Positions 10,498-21,714 of a stretch of 64,000 nt of DNA are shown in pieces. Source of the DNA: Tenodera sinensis (Eukaryota; Arthropoda; Insecta; Mantodea; Mantidae); the NCBI GenBank assembly GCA_030765045.1, contig CM060964.1, positions 315,949,628-316,013,627 of the forward strand, given 5' to 3'. Below the pieces are notes generated by a model. The model saw only the letters and a list, made by a program, of their open reading frames with translations, made no database searches and was not told the origin of the DNA. Within the stretch, counting starts at the first letter, position 1, and every line of letters begins with the position of its first letter. A program made the translations under genes and the position numbers.

Positions 10498-11428
10498 GCT
10501 TACAAGTACACAGAAATTCCAGAAAATGGCCATGCATCAAATGAAAAATGGGAAGAAATGAAAACAAGTTTGAAGAATTGCATGCCACTTAAGATTGTAC
10601 AAAAAATGTGATGTAATACTCTTCCACAGATGTTTTGAACCTTACCACAGTTGATAATAAGCTTTTACCACACCAAATGTTTCGGTTAATAAGTGGTTTG
10701 GGTTTAAATTATCTGTAATTGCTCTAAAAAATAACGTTTAATCATAAAATACATGAACTTGATGGAAATGTATTCATTCATCATTATGGTATGTATGTTT
10801 TGATACCGTTAACACCCAGCAGTCTACTTACAGATCGGGTGATTTTGGACACTGGGTGAACACAAAGGCAAACAAAATATATTGACTATATGCTAAATGA
10901 ATACAATACATATGGTTTTCTTAATTTTTGAAAAAAAAAATAAGTTGGGCATTAATAGGTCAAACCTTTTTCTTTGGAATGTATATTTTTGCTTATCAGA
11001 TGTTTAGAAAAAGAATTTATTTCTGCAACATGGATGATCTTTTAATATTCCTGATCATGTTCTTTCTAGTTCAATGGCACATTTACCATCCATACAGGCA
11101 GATTCTTAGTGGTCTGCATTTGTGTGTTGCATTGCAACTATTATTCTTAATATAGTTGTTTGTATGCATACCCTTTCTGTGAATTCCAAATTCTTTTTTT
11201 GTTTTTGTTTCAGATTACTTTTAAGAATGGAAGCACAATACTAGATGTATTCTCTCAGGAGAATTTGATGCACTCAAATTCAAATTTATTGCTCATAAAA
11301 CTTGTAATACAAGCATGGAGCATTGTCAAATGCTAATACAGAATAAAAAGTACATCATGGCACATAATTAGACTTATGGAATACAAACATGGAATATTGA
11401 ATATGCAAAAATACATTAACAGTACACA
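10498..11428. other. No gene recognised
   Basis: AT-rich sequence with no convincing coding region. TTAACACCCAGCAGTC at 10809 and the mirrored GGGCATTAATAGG at 10948 are the piggyBac-like ends mentioned for 7859-8240. The open frame at 10928-11155 has no recognisable motif. Confidence 0.6.
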
Positions 11429-12085
11429 TTAATTTAACATCTCTTCTGCCCTGTATGGGCACTTTTCAATTAGATAATTCTTTAACTCTTTAGCAAAGGA
11501 GTTTTTTCTTGAGTGCTCTTTTATACTTCTTGGTAGGGCATTATATAATATCATTCCCATTACAATCGGATCCTTTTTGGTTGAAGCCTTATTTAAGTGC
11601 ATTCTATGGTAATTTTCATTCCCTCTGGTGTTATATGTATGGATATCTGTGTTTTTAGTGGGTGATTTGTTTTGAATCAGTATAATTACTTTGTATACAT
11701 AAATAGCAACTATTGTCAATATTTTATTCTTTTTAAAGAGTGGCTTACACGTGTCTGCAGTCTTTAGTTGAAAAATACGACGTATGCATCTCTTCTGTAG
11801 CAATAGTATCCTGTTTAATTTTGTTACCAGACACCCTCCCCAAATTTCAATACCATATTCCAAGTGCACGTATATTATGCCATAATATATAGCTTTAAGC
11901 TCTTCTACATTAAGGTATTTTGCAAAGTATTTTAGTAGGTATATGTTTTTTGTGATTTTCTTACTTACTTCGTTTACATGCATTTCATATGTTAAGTGTT
12001 CGTCAAGATATATTCCTAAAAAGTTTTGATTAGATACCTGTTCTACTTTAGTACTTTCAAGTCTTACATTTATGTAGTTTAGTGT
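11429..12085 (-). pseudogene. LINE reverse transcriptase C-terminal fragment
   Basis: On the minus strand NQNFLGIYLDEHLTYEMH leads into 184 open codons with YGIIYVHLEYGIEIWGG, LLLQKRCIRRIFQL, CKPLFKKNKILTI and YNTRGN. This is the thumb/connection region of insect LINE reverse transcriptases (pattern FLGIxxDxxLxWxxHI, then YGxxxSHLxYGIxxWG). It is from a different family than the RNase H-bearing LINEs here, and no RNase H follows. The palm with the catalytic box is missing, so it is a 5'-truncated insertion. It lies in the intron just downstream of the d4-like exon 12337-12482 and in the same orientation. Confidence 0.8.
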
Positions 12086-12336
12086 CTAAATTAAAGCAAC
12101 TTTATGGAATTGTTTATGAAATTGCTGTTTACTGTGACAAAATTATTGTCCACACATCTATACCATACTATGATGTGCGAGAAACATTTGTGACCGTATT
12201 TCCACATGATTCCTAAATAAATTGACACTTCTACTCTTTCACCCTCCATTGTAGCTGTTTCTTGTACCATTAACAGTAACAGGTTTGAAATATCATTATT
12301 TATAATGAAATTAGTTCTTAAAAAGATAAGACTAAC

Positions 12337-12482
12337 CTCAGAAGCTAGTTTCTCCAGTCCTGAAGAATTAGCATTGGAAGCCACATTTTCATCTTGTGCT
12401 TCTGCTGCAGATGAAGTTGGTACAGAGGATGAGGATAAATTGTTCTGAGAGCTAGAAGACTTTGTCCGACGTGTGCTGCTAC
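12337..12482 (-). CDS. Host-gene exon, Ser/Asn-rich linker (probable d4/DPF gene)
   Basis: A 146-nt exon candidate on the minus strand with acceptor ttcctatag at 12483 and donor gttagt after 12337. Entered in phase 1 it encodes 48 residues plus two bases of a split codon, including STRRTKSSSSQNNLSSSS and NANSSGLEKLASE, and leaves in phase 0. The only other host exon found, at 62366-62662 on the same strand, ends in phase 1 with the first base of a glycine codon, so joining gives an uninterrupted frame (KTPG then SSTRRTK). Composition suits the disordered linker between the C2H2 finger and PHD fingers of d4 proteins. No PHD exon is seen between here and position 1. Assignment rests on phase and orientation, not on a conserved motif. 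Confidence 0.6.
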
Positions 12483-13336
12483 CTATAGGAAATTACATAT
12501 CACCATCAATATTTTTCTGCTTCTTTATAAAGCTACAGCATTTAAATAATTATATTTTCAGACAGTTCCACTTAATTTTGATTTAAAAATTTTTTTCATT
12601 AATTCAAAGGATAGGAAATGGGAGTGTTAAGGATGCTATCAAGTTAGGGAACAGCAGTTGTGGTTCTTTTCATTGAAAAGCCTGCATGTCTGAGTCTTAG
12701 CATACCAGGAATTCCCAAGTGCAACATTTAAATAATTACAAAATTTTTTCAACATAGATGGAATTATTAAATTTGTTTTGCTATACTATGAGAACACAAA
12801 CAAGTACCTATCAGACTGTGAATGTATTAAATAACTGTTCAAAGAGCTTTTAAGTCCAAAGAGTTTAGTTATCCAACCTGTTCTCTCAGCATGAGGGAAA
12901 ATGTAGAAACATTCTAAAGTAAGAACAAATTAGAAACTAAAAACTTCGCTTAATAGCTTCAATTTTTCCTTATGTAGAAATATTGTTTATTCAGATAACT
13001 CATAGCAACTGATATTCAAACTTTGGCCTTCTGGATTATTAAACAGAGAGATATTTTGTGCTTGCAGATATACTGGGTATCAAAGTAGTCTGAACAGAGT
13101 ATATGAGGATTAACTGTTCAAAGATTAATATGAACTGCTGTGTACAAAAAATAATTAATTTTTGGAAAAATTGTGCTTGCACAGAGGGTTTATACAAAGA
13201 TATTAAGATATGAAAATATGGAATGAGCACCTTGTGAGAAGGACATGTCAATTTATTTGCTGCTGGGTATTACCATTTCTGCAACAGCAGCAATAAATTC
13301 TAAGTTAAATTTCAGTAACACAGAAGTGCTGGTAAG
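12483..13336. other. Intronic sequence, nothing recognised
   Basis: AT-rich sequence directly upstream (on the minus strand) of the exon at 12337-12482. No repeat family or coding motif is recognised. Confidence 0.5.
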
Positions 13337-14106
13337 TAAGTAATGTGCCGGACTGCCCTGCAGCTGCACCGGGCTAGGCAAGGCCCTCCACCAGAGTTAC
13401 ATATTAATGACTGGCAAGTGATGGGTATGGAACACTAACTACTGCACTAACTTACATCAGGCTTACTTGTATCACCTGACCTTCAATGCGAACACATGTC
13501 TATCACCGAAAACAATTCTGGTTTATTTGCAAAAGTTAATGTTGACTGATTGCCTGTATTTCTCTTGTAATGTTGTCCTTCAATTCCTGTAATTACCCAT
13601 AAATAAAAATTGCATGGGGATAGGTCAGGGGAACGAGGTGGCCACAACCCTCCATTAATTATTCTGTCACCATACACACTTTGCAATTCATGCATAGAGT
13701 TCGCAGCAGTGTGCACTTTAGCTGAATCCTAGTAAAACCAGCCACACAATCTTTCATTTCTTGTTAGTTGGAAAAAAAAATAGAATCAACTGTTTTGTTA
13801 TAAAATATGGGACAATAATACTACGCATACTCACTGCACACCAAGCCCCAATTTTTGCAGCATTGTGAGAAACTTCATGAATAATATGGGATTTTCAGTA
13901 AACCAGAATTGTTTTTGGAGATATAGAGACTGTGTTCGCATTGAAGGTCATCAATTTCAACATTTTGTGATGCAGGTAAGCCTAATGTAAGTTAGTACAG
14001 TAGTTAGTGTTCTGAACCCATGATTTGCTGGTCCTTTACGTGTAACTCCAGTGGAGACTGTGCCAGTCCACACCCAGTTCAATGCTGGGACGGTCCGGCC
14101 GATCTA
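13337..14106 (-). mobile_element. Tc1/mariner-like deletion derivative with long inverted arms
   Basis: Left arm 13337-13530 and right arm about 13895-14106 are inverted copies, sharing for example TAACTTACAT, GACCTTCAATGCGAACACA and AACAATTCTGGTTTA. Between them 13483-13740 encodes, on the minus strand, the transposase segment GDRIINGGLWPPRSPDLSPC then NFYLW, which resembles the third catalytic region of insect Tc1-like transposases (WPPRSPDLxPxDFxLWG). The rest of the transposase is lost. The arms are unusually long, about 200 bp. Confidence 0.65.
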
Positions 14107-14590
14107 CGAACACACGGTATACTTTTGATTTCATAGCTAGTTAATCTTCCCTTGTTTGCAGCAGGTTTTATAGTGCACACTATATGCATTAATGTTCAAT
14201 GATTTAATGAATTTATTATAATGATTATTTTAAAACTAATTGTGTGTCATAATAGGCCAAGAAGGGCTAAGGCCCACCAAATGACTGCTGGCCTTATGAC
14301 CAGATGACATGACAGAGGTGGGAATCACCCAAACGTATGATTCCAAAAATATATACCCTTATGGACGGGATTTAACTCATGCACATTCTGTAGTCAGAAC
14401 TGGTGCATCACATTCGATTGTGATATCTCACTGTGACAAATACTCATTGTGTGAAATATTCATTTTTTCAATAAAACTGGTATAAGAGAATAACTTGTCT
14501 AATGGAACAATGTGACAACTTAAAAGCACGTTTATGTCCAGAAATGAATTGTTTATATACAAAGGCAAAAATAAATTAAATCATGGTGAA
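14107..14590. other. No gene recognised
   Basis: Non-coding, AT-rich; no repeat boundaries or motifs identified. Confidence 0.5.
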
Positions 14591-15260
14591 ATTAGGTAAC
14601 ATGAGGGTAGTTTAAAAAGTTTGGTAAAAATAGAAGGAAAAATAACTTTTCATAACACGTGGTTTATTTTTCAGCAGTCTCTACTGATGTCTAGGCACCT
14701 GCAGCAGCAAGTTTCCTTTAATTTCTACTGTCACACTCTGCAAAATATGCATCAATGATGATGATTACTTCCTCATTTGAAGAAAACTTTTCTCCATCAA
14801 GACATATCTCAAGTTTGGGAATAGGAAAAAATATGTAGGGCTAAACCTAGAGAACAGGGTGAATGAGAAATCTATTATGAACATAACTCATGACTTTGAT
14901 GATTGTGACTGCTGCTGTGTGAGCTGGAGCATTGTCCTGGTGAAACAACCAATTTTGTTGTTTTTTTTTAATTTAATGCAGGTTTCAGATGACCACAAAT
15001 GAAAAATAAGAGCCCACATCTACGGTTCTGCTTTTATCCAAATAATCTATTAAGATTACACTCTGGAAATCCATCACCCTCCTCCCCCCCAAAAAGCAAA
15101 CAACTGATTATCACTTTCCCAGCTGAAAAAGAGATATTGCCTTCTTAGATATGCTCTCACTAGCCTTAGTCCGTTGTTATGAATGCAACCTTGTCTCTGT
15201 ATGTAATGGTGGAACTTAACTTCATCCAAGTCATGAATCAGCACAACAAGTCTGGTGGAT
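14591..15260 (-). pseudogene. mariner-type transposase remnant
   Basis: Minus-strand frames give, in order, LDEVKFHHYIQRQG-like sequence, HSSSHNHQSHELCS near the DNAPxHT region, FPIPKLEICLDGEKFSSNEE and AYFAECDS. This matches the C-terminal half of mariner transposases (pattern SPDLAPSDFFLFPKLKKxLxGxxFSSNEEVIxAVxAYFA). Several frameshifts and stops separate the pieces, and the SPDLAPSD block is badly eroded. The edge near 14595 (AGGGTAGTTTAAAAAGTTT) may be its terminus. Confidence 0.6.
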
Positions 15261-15280
15261 TATGATTCAACAGTGTCATC

Positions 15281-15495
15281 ATACCTTGAGAGGTAGATCA
15301 GGATTGAAAAACTCAATGCCATAGCTGGGATTTGAACTATTCAGTGGTTAGAGCAGCCGCATGTGAAGCAGAAGATCTAGAGTGCAAATCCCAGCTATGG
15401 CATTAAGTTTTTTAGTCCAGATTCTATCTCTCAAACATTGCACACACACGGCTTGTGTGTTTAAAACCCATCAGTAAGTAGGTTGGCGATAAATA
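15281..15495 (+). mobile_element. Foldback SINE (SINE-A), copy 2
   Basis: It starts TTGAGAGGTAGA, runs through an antisense body (TCAATGCCATAGCTGGGATT), then switches to a sense tRNA-like unit (CAGTGGTTAGAGCAGCC, GTGCAAATCCCAGC) and the sense body ending TCTATCTCTCAA. The CACACACACGGCTTGTGTG segment and GATAAATA tail follow. The inverted 5' arm lacks the antisense tRNA unit seen in copy 1. Confidence 0.7.
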
Positions 15496-16656
15496 CAAGT
15501 GTCAGACATTGTTGAAATGTCCTCTGCATGCATGTTAGATCAAGTCAGCAGTTGTGATACACAATGTGCACACATTCTCATTTCTAATTTTTTCATACAA
15601 GATATTGCATTTCAGCTGTGATGCCTACAGTGTCAGCTATCTTGCACACTTTGAGTCCTGCATTACAATATCATGGAATTGTAAAAAAAATTTCTTTGTG
15701 GTGAGCTCAAATGAATGACAGGAGTATGCTTCTTCAACCAGGTTTAAAATATTTATCCAGCAATAGACAGTATCCAATGATGGCTGGAACAGTATTTAAT
15801 TTGACATAAATTAATTGCCATGATAATGATATTTATGAATGTTAAAAAATGATCAGAGAAGAAGTAACACAAAACTTACTTAAAGATGAATGTAGCCTAA
15901 TTGCTACAATAACGAAATATTTGATAATGTAAAAGATTATGGAACAAAATCCCAAGGACTGAAAAGAATTTAAATTTTGAAAGTGTTAATGAATAATTTG
16001 TAACAGAAAATATATAATACAAATGTGCAAGAAAGTATAGCCAACTGATAGCTCCAGAAAGAGGGAAATCAACAATGGATTAACATTGAATGAGGAAGGG
16101 GAAAGCAACAGACTTTTTGAGACAGGTGCAAATGTAATGCTGAAGTAGCCACATAAACCACCACAGAAGCAAGATGATGAATTTCCTTACTTGAGAAAGT
16201 TTAACTTTTGAAAGTGGTAGAGTTGAACAAAGAGTAACGTTAGTAGAAAGTAAACATTTGTGGGAAACAAGCTCTGAATGTAATGTATTAATCCTACGGT
16301 ATAATTGCATAGAGTAGGAAAAGTTGCATTTCATGAGAAGTATCTAAATTTTACTAAGCCACAATTAAATAATAATTACTCCACTTAATGAAGCAGAGCA
16401 TAATATCAACTAAATAGTAAATCATAACACAGAATTAGTATCAAATTTTATTACGTCCAGCATGTAGCATCACCTATTTGTTGCAATAATTACATTTCAG
16501 TAAAACAAGAAACACGTGTATAAGGATGAAATATTGTTTTCTTAAAATTTTGATCCTAGGGAAACAGAGAATTTCATAAGAAATGCAATCAATCTTGAAT
16601 GTTAATTTAGATAGCTGAAAGCACAAATAACTTTCCTACTGTAAAATCGTATGGTA
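15496..16656. other. No gene recognised
   Basis: AT-rich intronic sequence. A few minus-strand stretches near 15690-15760 could be further mariner debris but show no diagnostic motif. Confidence 0.5.
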
Positions 16657-17025
16657 TACAAAGTGTAAATGAATAACACTGCATGAATTTCACTGGTAAT
16701 AGACAATAATTAGACAATCAATTTGAGATAAGAAACCAATGGTCTACGGTGTCAAGTTGCCAAGTTATACGTATTCAAAGTATTTAGAGATTGTCATCAA
16801 TAAATCATAATCAGAAAGAAATATGTAAATAGTGGCCAAAGAAAAAGAAATAGTGCTTACTAGGCACTTAGTAAAGCCTGCATTTTGTCTCTGTGAAGAA
16901 GCATTTCTAAATTGTAGTGTTACCAAAAGCACTTAAAATTATGGACTTAACATGTGGCTGCATGCCACTACAATGTATAACAGGTTGCGGTGAATGGCTA
17001 CAGAAACATAGGTCAGCTCTAAAAC

Positions 17026-17110
17026 GTGTGCTTTGGCCGCATGGTTATGTTGACTGACTGTGCAACTAATAAACCCAAGAAATCGAGTTCAAACCCAGAG
17101 ATGGATAAAA
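17026..17110 (+). mobile_element. tRNA-like SINE unit shared by both Tc1-like copies
   Basis: TTGGCCGCATGGTTATGTTG resembles an A box region and GAAATCGAGTTCAAACCC a B box. The same unit occurs at the equivalent place in copy 2 (about 22605-22685), so it was carried along by the transposon rather than inserted independently. Confidence 0.5.
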
Positions 17111-17439
17111 TATTTTTTCCCCTTTCTTTCCCATTTTGAGAGCAATGGGGGTGCTTATGCTTTAAAACAGCAAAATACCACCTTCATACGCAATGCACAA
17201 GGTATTTACTTTTGCTTCATCTCACATCTGAAGGCTTAGACTGGAGGATTATGTACTGACATTGGTCTGATGCTGTCGGCTGGCTACAGTTGCCCATGTC
17301 AATAAGAGCAATTTTCAATCTAACAACCAGCTGTAAACAATTCACAAAACGTTGAACCAAGCAATGCAAGAGGCACTGTGTATCTGTGTGTTAGCATGAC
17401 AAATGTATAATTCCGTAGTAGGTGACCTTAATAAGCCGG

Positions 17440-17697
17440 GAAGACAATAACACCACCCTTAAACAAATTATTTTGTTGTTTAACGACGCTGTCAAATGCC
17501 AAGATCACATCAGCATTGCCGCTGTGCAGGAATTGCGTCCCGCAGGAGTTCTTTTAAATGCCAGTAAATCTATTGACGTGGAGCCATCATTTTTAAGCAC
17601 TCTTAAAAACCATCGATGTGGGCCAGATTTGAACCCACAACTTTGGGATCAGTAGGCCAGCGTCCAACCAACTGAGGCACCCAGACTGACAACGCCA
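17440..17697 (-). mobile_element. tRNA-derived SINE, family C, copy 1
   Basis: Minus-strand reading starts GTCTGGGTGCCTCAGTTGGT and has the B-box-like GTTGTGGGTTCAAATC, then a body with AAGTGCTTAAAAATGATGGC-like sequence, TTTACTGGCATTTAAAAGAA and GCAGCGTCG-like segments. It is absent from Tc1-like copy 2. It matches SINE copies at 19435-19646 and 22223-22453. Confidence 0.7.
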
Positions 17698-17859
17698 CCA
17701 TGCTGTGACTGTTTCCTACACAAGTCACCCATGTCTCATTTCCTATTTGCTTTCAGCACACATTACATTGATTGCGAACATTGAGCAAAAGTAAACTTTT
17801 GACCAATCAGCTGACATGCATCTAGTGCACGACAAAGCAGGAGGTTGTTCTGCAATTGC

Positions 17860-18826
17860 TGCATAGATTTAGTGAAAGGTATCCTAATAGACTGCAACTG
17901 CATCGGACTACTTTCAAATCTGTAGATCAACATTTGTGAGAACATAGTTCTGTGGTGCCACATAAAGCAGATTGTGCTGCAAAATGCACCCATCGCACCC
18001 CGGACTTTGAAAAAAAACATACTGCATTTACTGGAAGAGGAACCGTGAACCAGCACCCTGCTATTATACATACGATGAGTGTCAAACACACAAGTGTATG
18101 GCAAGTCTTGCATGAGGAGCTGCTCTACCCCTTCCATCTACAAAAGATGCTAGCCTTAACTCCGGAGGACTGTGATTTACAGCTCCAGTTTTGCAGCCAC
18201 CGGAACTGTTTTCAGTGGTGTTGTTCATTGATGAAGCCACGTTTAGCAGCGATGGGCAGATTCTAAACTACAAGAATAGTCACATATGGGCATACAAAAC
18301 CCCCATGCCACTGTTCAGAAGAGCCAGCAACAGCAGCTTATGGTGAACATATGGGCTGGCATTGTTTCTGACGTCATTGAGCCACACCTTTTTCCTCCTT
18401 GACTGCATGGCAACACTTATAAAACATTTCTGAAGGATGTACTTGCCAGCCCTTTTGGAATAAGTGCTGCTTGATTTTCGTGCTCAACTGCATTTCCAAC
18501 ACGACGGAGCTCCTACACATTATGCTACAAATGTACAGGAACATCTAAATAGGGTCTTCCCCAACTGTGGGATTGGAAGAGGCAGTCCTACCGTGCCCTG
18601 GCCACCCCGTTTGCCAGATCTCAACCCCATGGATTTCTTTTTCTGGGGTCATCTTTAGACTATGGTGTATTCATCATTAATTGATTCTGAAGAAACGCTG
18701 GTTATCTACATTACTGCAGCCAGTGATGAGATTTGCAATGCACCAGGAATGCTCAACAGGGTTCGTAAATCATTTCTGCATCGATGTTGCCCATACATTT
18801 ATGTTAGAGGTCACCATTTTGAGCCC
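17860..18826 (+). pseudogene. Tc1-like transposase pseudogene
   Basis: This decayed cut-and-paste transposase reads across several frames. An N-terminal HTH part is near 17870 (FSERYPNRLQPHRTTF); a second HTH region near 18077 has VKHTSVWQVLHEELLYPFHL. The first catalytic Asp block is FIDEATFSSDGQIL (about 18225), the second FQHDGAPTHYA (about 18490), the third WPPRLPDLNPMDFFFWGHL ending at a stop at 18658. A C-terminal part follows to about 18826 (CNAPGMLNRVRKSFLHRCC). The catalytic acids are still visible, but frameshifts and stops occur. The family is the insect Tc1/mariner branch with a DUF4817-like N-terminus. Confidence 0.8.
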
Positions 18827-19087
18827 ACCTCAGTAGTGTGATGGTTAGCGTGTCTGCCTCACGTTCAAGAGGTCGCGAGTTCGAATCTCACTTAGGGTAA
18901 GCTATCCGGGTAAGGTTTTTTCCGAGGTTTTCCCTTATCCTGAAAAGACGAATGCCAGGTAACTTAAAGCTCCATGGACCTCGGACTCATTTGAGCATCA
19001 TTTCACCCATTTCATTCATTCACCGTCTGATATGACATTACATTGGAGGCCGCAAAATAAAAAAAAAAAAAAATAAAAATAAAAAAC
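18824..19087 (+). mobile_element. tRNA-derived SINE, family F, with target duplication
   Basis: A-box-like TAGTGTGATGGTTAGCGTG and B-box-like GGTCGCGAGTTCGAATCTC are followed by a body (TTTTTTCCGAGGTTTTCCC) and an A-rich tail. Flanking TCACCATTTTGAG (18811-18823) and TCACCATGTTGAG (19088-19100) form a 13-bp duplication with one mismatch. Confidence 0.85.
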
Positions 19088-19434
19088 TCACCATGTTGAG
19101 CAGTTCCTTTGAAATCTGCACCTAATTTGCTCCCTTACCTTTGTTCTACTTATGTCTACCTATTGTATTGTAATGTTAATATCAATTCAACTTATGTTTA
19201 TAATAATTCAGTCACATGTAGCTCTTTCAAATGCTTATAAATTATTTACCTGTTTGTATGCTGGTAGCTAAGCTTGAACCATCTGTATACGTATGTATGC
19301 AGTTTTCAATGTGTATCTGCTATTTAGGTCATAAGAAGAGTAAATAATAGTTGAACAAATTTGAAATGAAAAGCTTAACATTGGCTAAATGAAAAATTAC
19401 AAAACGACATGCATGTTTCCTGTAAATCAAATTG

Positions 19435-19646
19435 TCGGTGTGGGTGACTCAGTTGGTTAGACACTGGCCTACTGATTCCAAGGTCGCAGGTTCAAATCCT
19501 GCCCAGACCAATGGTTCTAAGTGTGCTTAAAAACGACAGCTCCATATTAGTAGATTTACTGGCATGTAAAGGAACTCCTGCAAGATGAAATTCAGGCACA
19601 ATGTCAACACTGACGTGATTCTGGCAATTGACAGCATTGTTAAACA
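19435..19646 (+). mobile_element. tRNA-derived SINE, family C, copy 2
   Basis: Head GGTGACTCAGTTGGTTAGAC and B box GGTCGCAGGTTCAAATCC, body with GTAGATTTACTGGCATGTAA. ATCAAATT flanks both sides, a short target duplication. Confidence 0.75.
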
Positions 19647-19689
19647 TCAAATTAAATACACCATGTGCTTAAGAAATAAGGAAAGAAAA

Positions 19690-19790
19690 ACGAACATAAA
19701 AAATATGCAGCTATGGGGATTTGAACCCGAGCTCTTAATCCATGTACTTTCGTTGTCCATTACACTAAATAGGCTACGAAAGCCATCCAC
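19690..19790 (-). mobile_element. tRNA-like unit, probable SINE head
   Basis: Minus strand shows GTAGCCTATTTAGTGTAATG and CTCGGGTTCAAATCCCCA, A- and B-box-like. No matching body elsewhere in the window; extent uncertain. It is not a clean cloverleaf, so a functional tRNA gene is unlikely. Confidence 0.45.
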
Positions 19791-19972
19791 TTATTTTCTC
19801 ATCATACGTTACAGCTGCAGTGGATATGATCAGTGGTGTGCATACCCTGAAACAATTTTAAGGCACAATTTTGTAATTTGTAACCCTAGACCATATGTTT
19901 CCTATCTCAAATTGTTTATGAACCGTCTATTACCAGAAAAATTCATGTGGTGTTATTAATTTACATCCTGTA

Positions 19973-20545
19973 TATTGTTCTGAAAGTGACACAGATTTAT
20001 TAAATTTATTATCATAATTTCCAAGAATCATTTGATCCATGAACAACACTAGTTGAAACTTTGAGTTATTATTCAAGTAGCATAACACAAATAACGCTGA
20101 TACACAAATCCCATGCACAAATCAGTCTCATACTATAATGCTGGCCAACAAGACAACAAAATAAATAAAATATCAAATACACAATAACTGAAATTTAAAT
20201 TGAGTTTTTATTTATGGGCACTCTTTAACTGCCATGGTTCTTAGTGTCCCATTCTATATTAGGCAAGAAAGACCCTTAATTTTGTTCAGAGGCTTCTTTG
20301 TCAGGCTTGAGGTTCTTTTATGTGGCATAAATCTACAACATGGCACCACCAGCTTCTTCCCTTCCAAAGGAATTTTACAATAAAAAAAATCCATTGCCTT
20401 CCACTGGGTTTGAACCTGTAACCTCTGGAACCAGAGTCAAGCATGTTACCCTTAGACGATGGAGGATGACTATACACAATAACTATTACATACATGGCTC
20501 ATCAATGTGTGGCCGACTAAAATACCAACAAACATACGTATTGCA
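19973..20545. repeat. Dispersed repeat of unknown class, copy 1, split by a SINE
   Basis: About 280 bp match 30078-30356 (shared ATTATTCAAGTAGCATAAC, TAAATAAAATATCAAATACA, CACAATAACTATTACATACA). The SINE at 20190-20471 interrupts this copy. No coding potential; class unknown. Confidence 0.6.
20190..20471 (-). mobile_element. tRNA-derived SINE, family B, copy 2, with target duplication
   Basis: A perfect 13-bp duplication ATACACAATAACT flanks the insertion at 20177-20189 and 20472-20484. The minus-strand head reads GTCTAAGGGTAACATGC with B box GGTTACAGGTTCAAACCC, followed by a body shared with 7096-7316. It interrupts the unclassified repeat also found at 30078-30356. Confidence 0.85.
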
Positions 20546-21188
20546 TAAATGGCACAGAACTGTGAGGTGTATGAAAAAGACTTGGATAAACATATAAGAG
20601 CAATTCCACAGGAATGTCATATCAAGGGGTCACATTTTAATTCAGTATTTCAATATTTTATATAAGGGTATATGATTCTTCATACTCTGATGTATGTTGT
20701 TCAATGATTAAAATACTCACAAATTGCAAAGAATTGAGTAATTTAATGCTAAAGATTTTGGTGAATGCAAAACAAAGGAAAATGCATCAAAGTTTCTATA
20801 TTCTACATGCAAATTTTACAAGATAAATGTTAGGATTTACAGCAGATTTTTTTTAAAATCAGGTATGGGGTCTTCTTTGATACACTGTGATAAGGACTTC
20901 TAAACAGGCTGCCTGTCTTCTTTTATACACATTGTATATCATTGTCAGTGTGCTATGCTAAACATGGATAAGGTGTTACAGTAAAATACACTGAGGATTA
21001 AAATGTCCTTCTAGATCCTGCATTAGCATCACATTACCAACAAAAAGGTGTGCTGAACATTTTATTCTAGTCAGTGGATTTCCAGTAATAGTGCCATAAC
21101 AGACTCACATTTCATGCTTTTGCTACTTTGTGTAGCTCTCAGTTGATACATAAACCTTGGCAAGTGTACAAACAAGCATTTTGAGATT
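20546..21188. other. No gene recognised
   Basis: AT-rich, without recognisable elements. Confidence 0.5.
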
Positions 21189-21670
21189 ATGGTTAAAATC
21201 TCAGCAGAAAGACAACATGAATACAGACAGAACCTAATACAAGGTCACTATAAAGAACGTGAAAATAAAACAAATACTGCTAAGAGAGATAAAACAGCTA
21301 ACCTCAGTAAGATTAAACGAGGAAAAGAACTGATTAAGGTAAAGAATAGAATGTACAAACTGACTCAATGAACCAGGGACAAGATGCACAGAAAGCAGGA
21401 AGCAAGAGATGCTGCCTTTATTATGACACCTACTACAGCATTTAGATCTAGACAGCATTTTGAAAGTGCAGAAAATGTGCTGTGGAAGCACTTCCCACAT
21501 CTCCACAGACGAGATTACAGATTGCTGGCCTAGCAGCAACAGAAGAATTAACTGTTGGCAAGCTAGGGAAAGCTGCATTAAAGCATAGATTTTCAGAAGA
21601 GTTAAAGCTACAAACATGCCAAGGTTGTGGTATAAGGCAATGGAAACCTATAATGAAAATTTAAAACTAT
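21189..21670 (+). other. Basic, unrecognised ORF fragment (possible transposon ORF)
   Basis: The 60-codon ATG frame begins MVKISAERQHEYRQNL and is rich in Lys, Arg and Asn. After its stop the same frame continues TRDKMHRKQEARDAAFIMTP, then TTAFRSRQHFESAENV. Lys/Arg-rich ORFs that begin with AERQ-x-YR and contain TPxxxFRSRQ are, from memory, repeatedly seen in arthropod transposon-like loci, but I cannot name the family. Broken by at least one stop. A spliced host exon is an alternative with no splice evidence. Confidence 0.3.
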
Positions 21671-21714
21671 GTTCCTTAGTGTAGTGTGTGCACGTGAGTG
21701 TGTGTCTAATTATC

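Larger units (their letters stand above)
16659..19970 (+). mobile_element. Tc1-like DNA transposon, copy 1, loaded with SINEs
   Basis: TA at 16657-16658 and 19971-19972 flank inverted termini (left ...GTGTAAATGAATAACAC; right, reverse-complemented, CAGGATGTAAATTAATAACA) that match for about 90 bp, including TTTGAGATA(A/G)GAAAC. Internal sequence matches copy 2 at 21993-23970, so both derive from one transposon. SINEs have inserted at about 17440-17697, 18824-19087, 19435-19646 and probably 19690-19790; a further tRNA-like unit at 17026-17110 is shared with copy 2 and so is older than the amplification. Confidence 0.8.
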
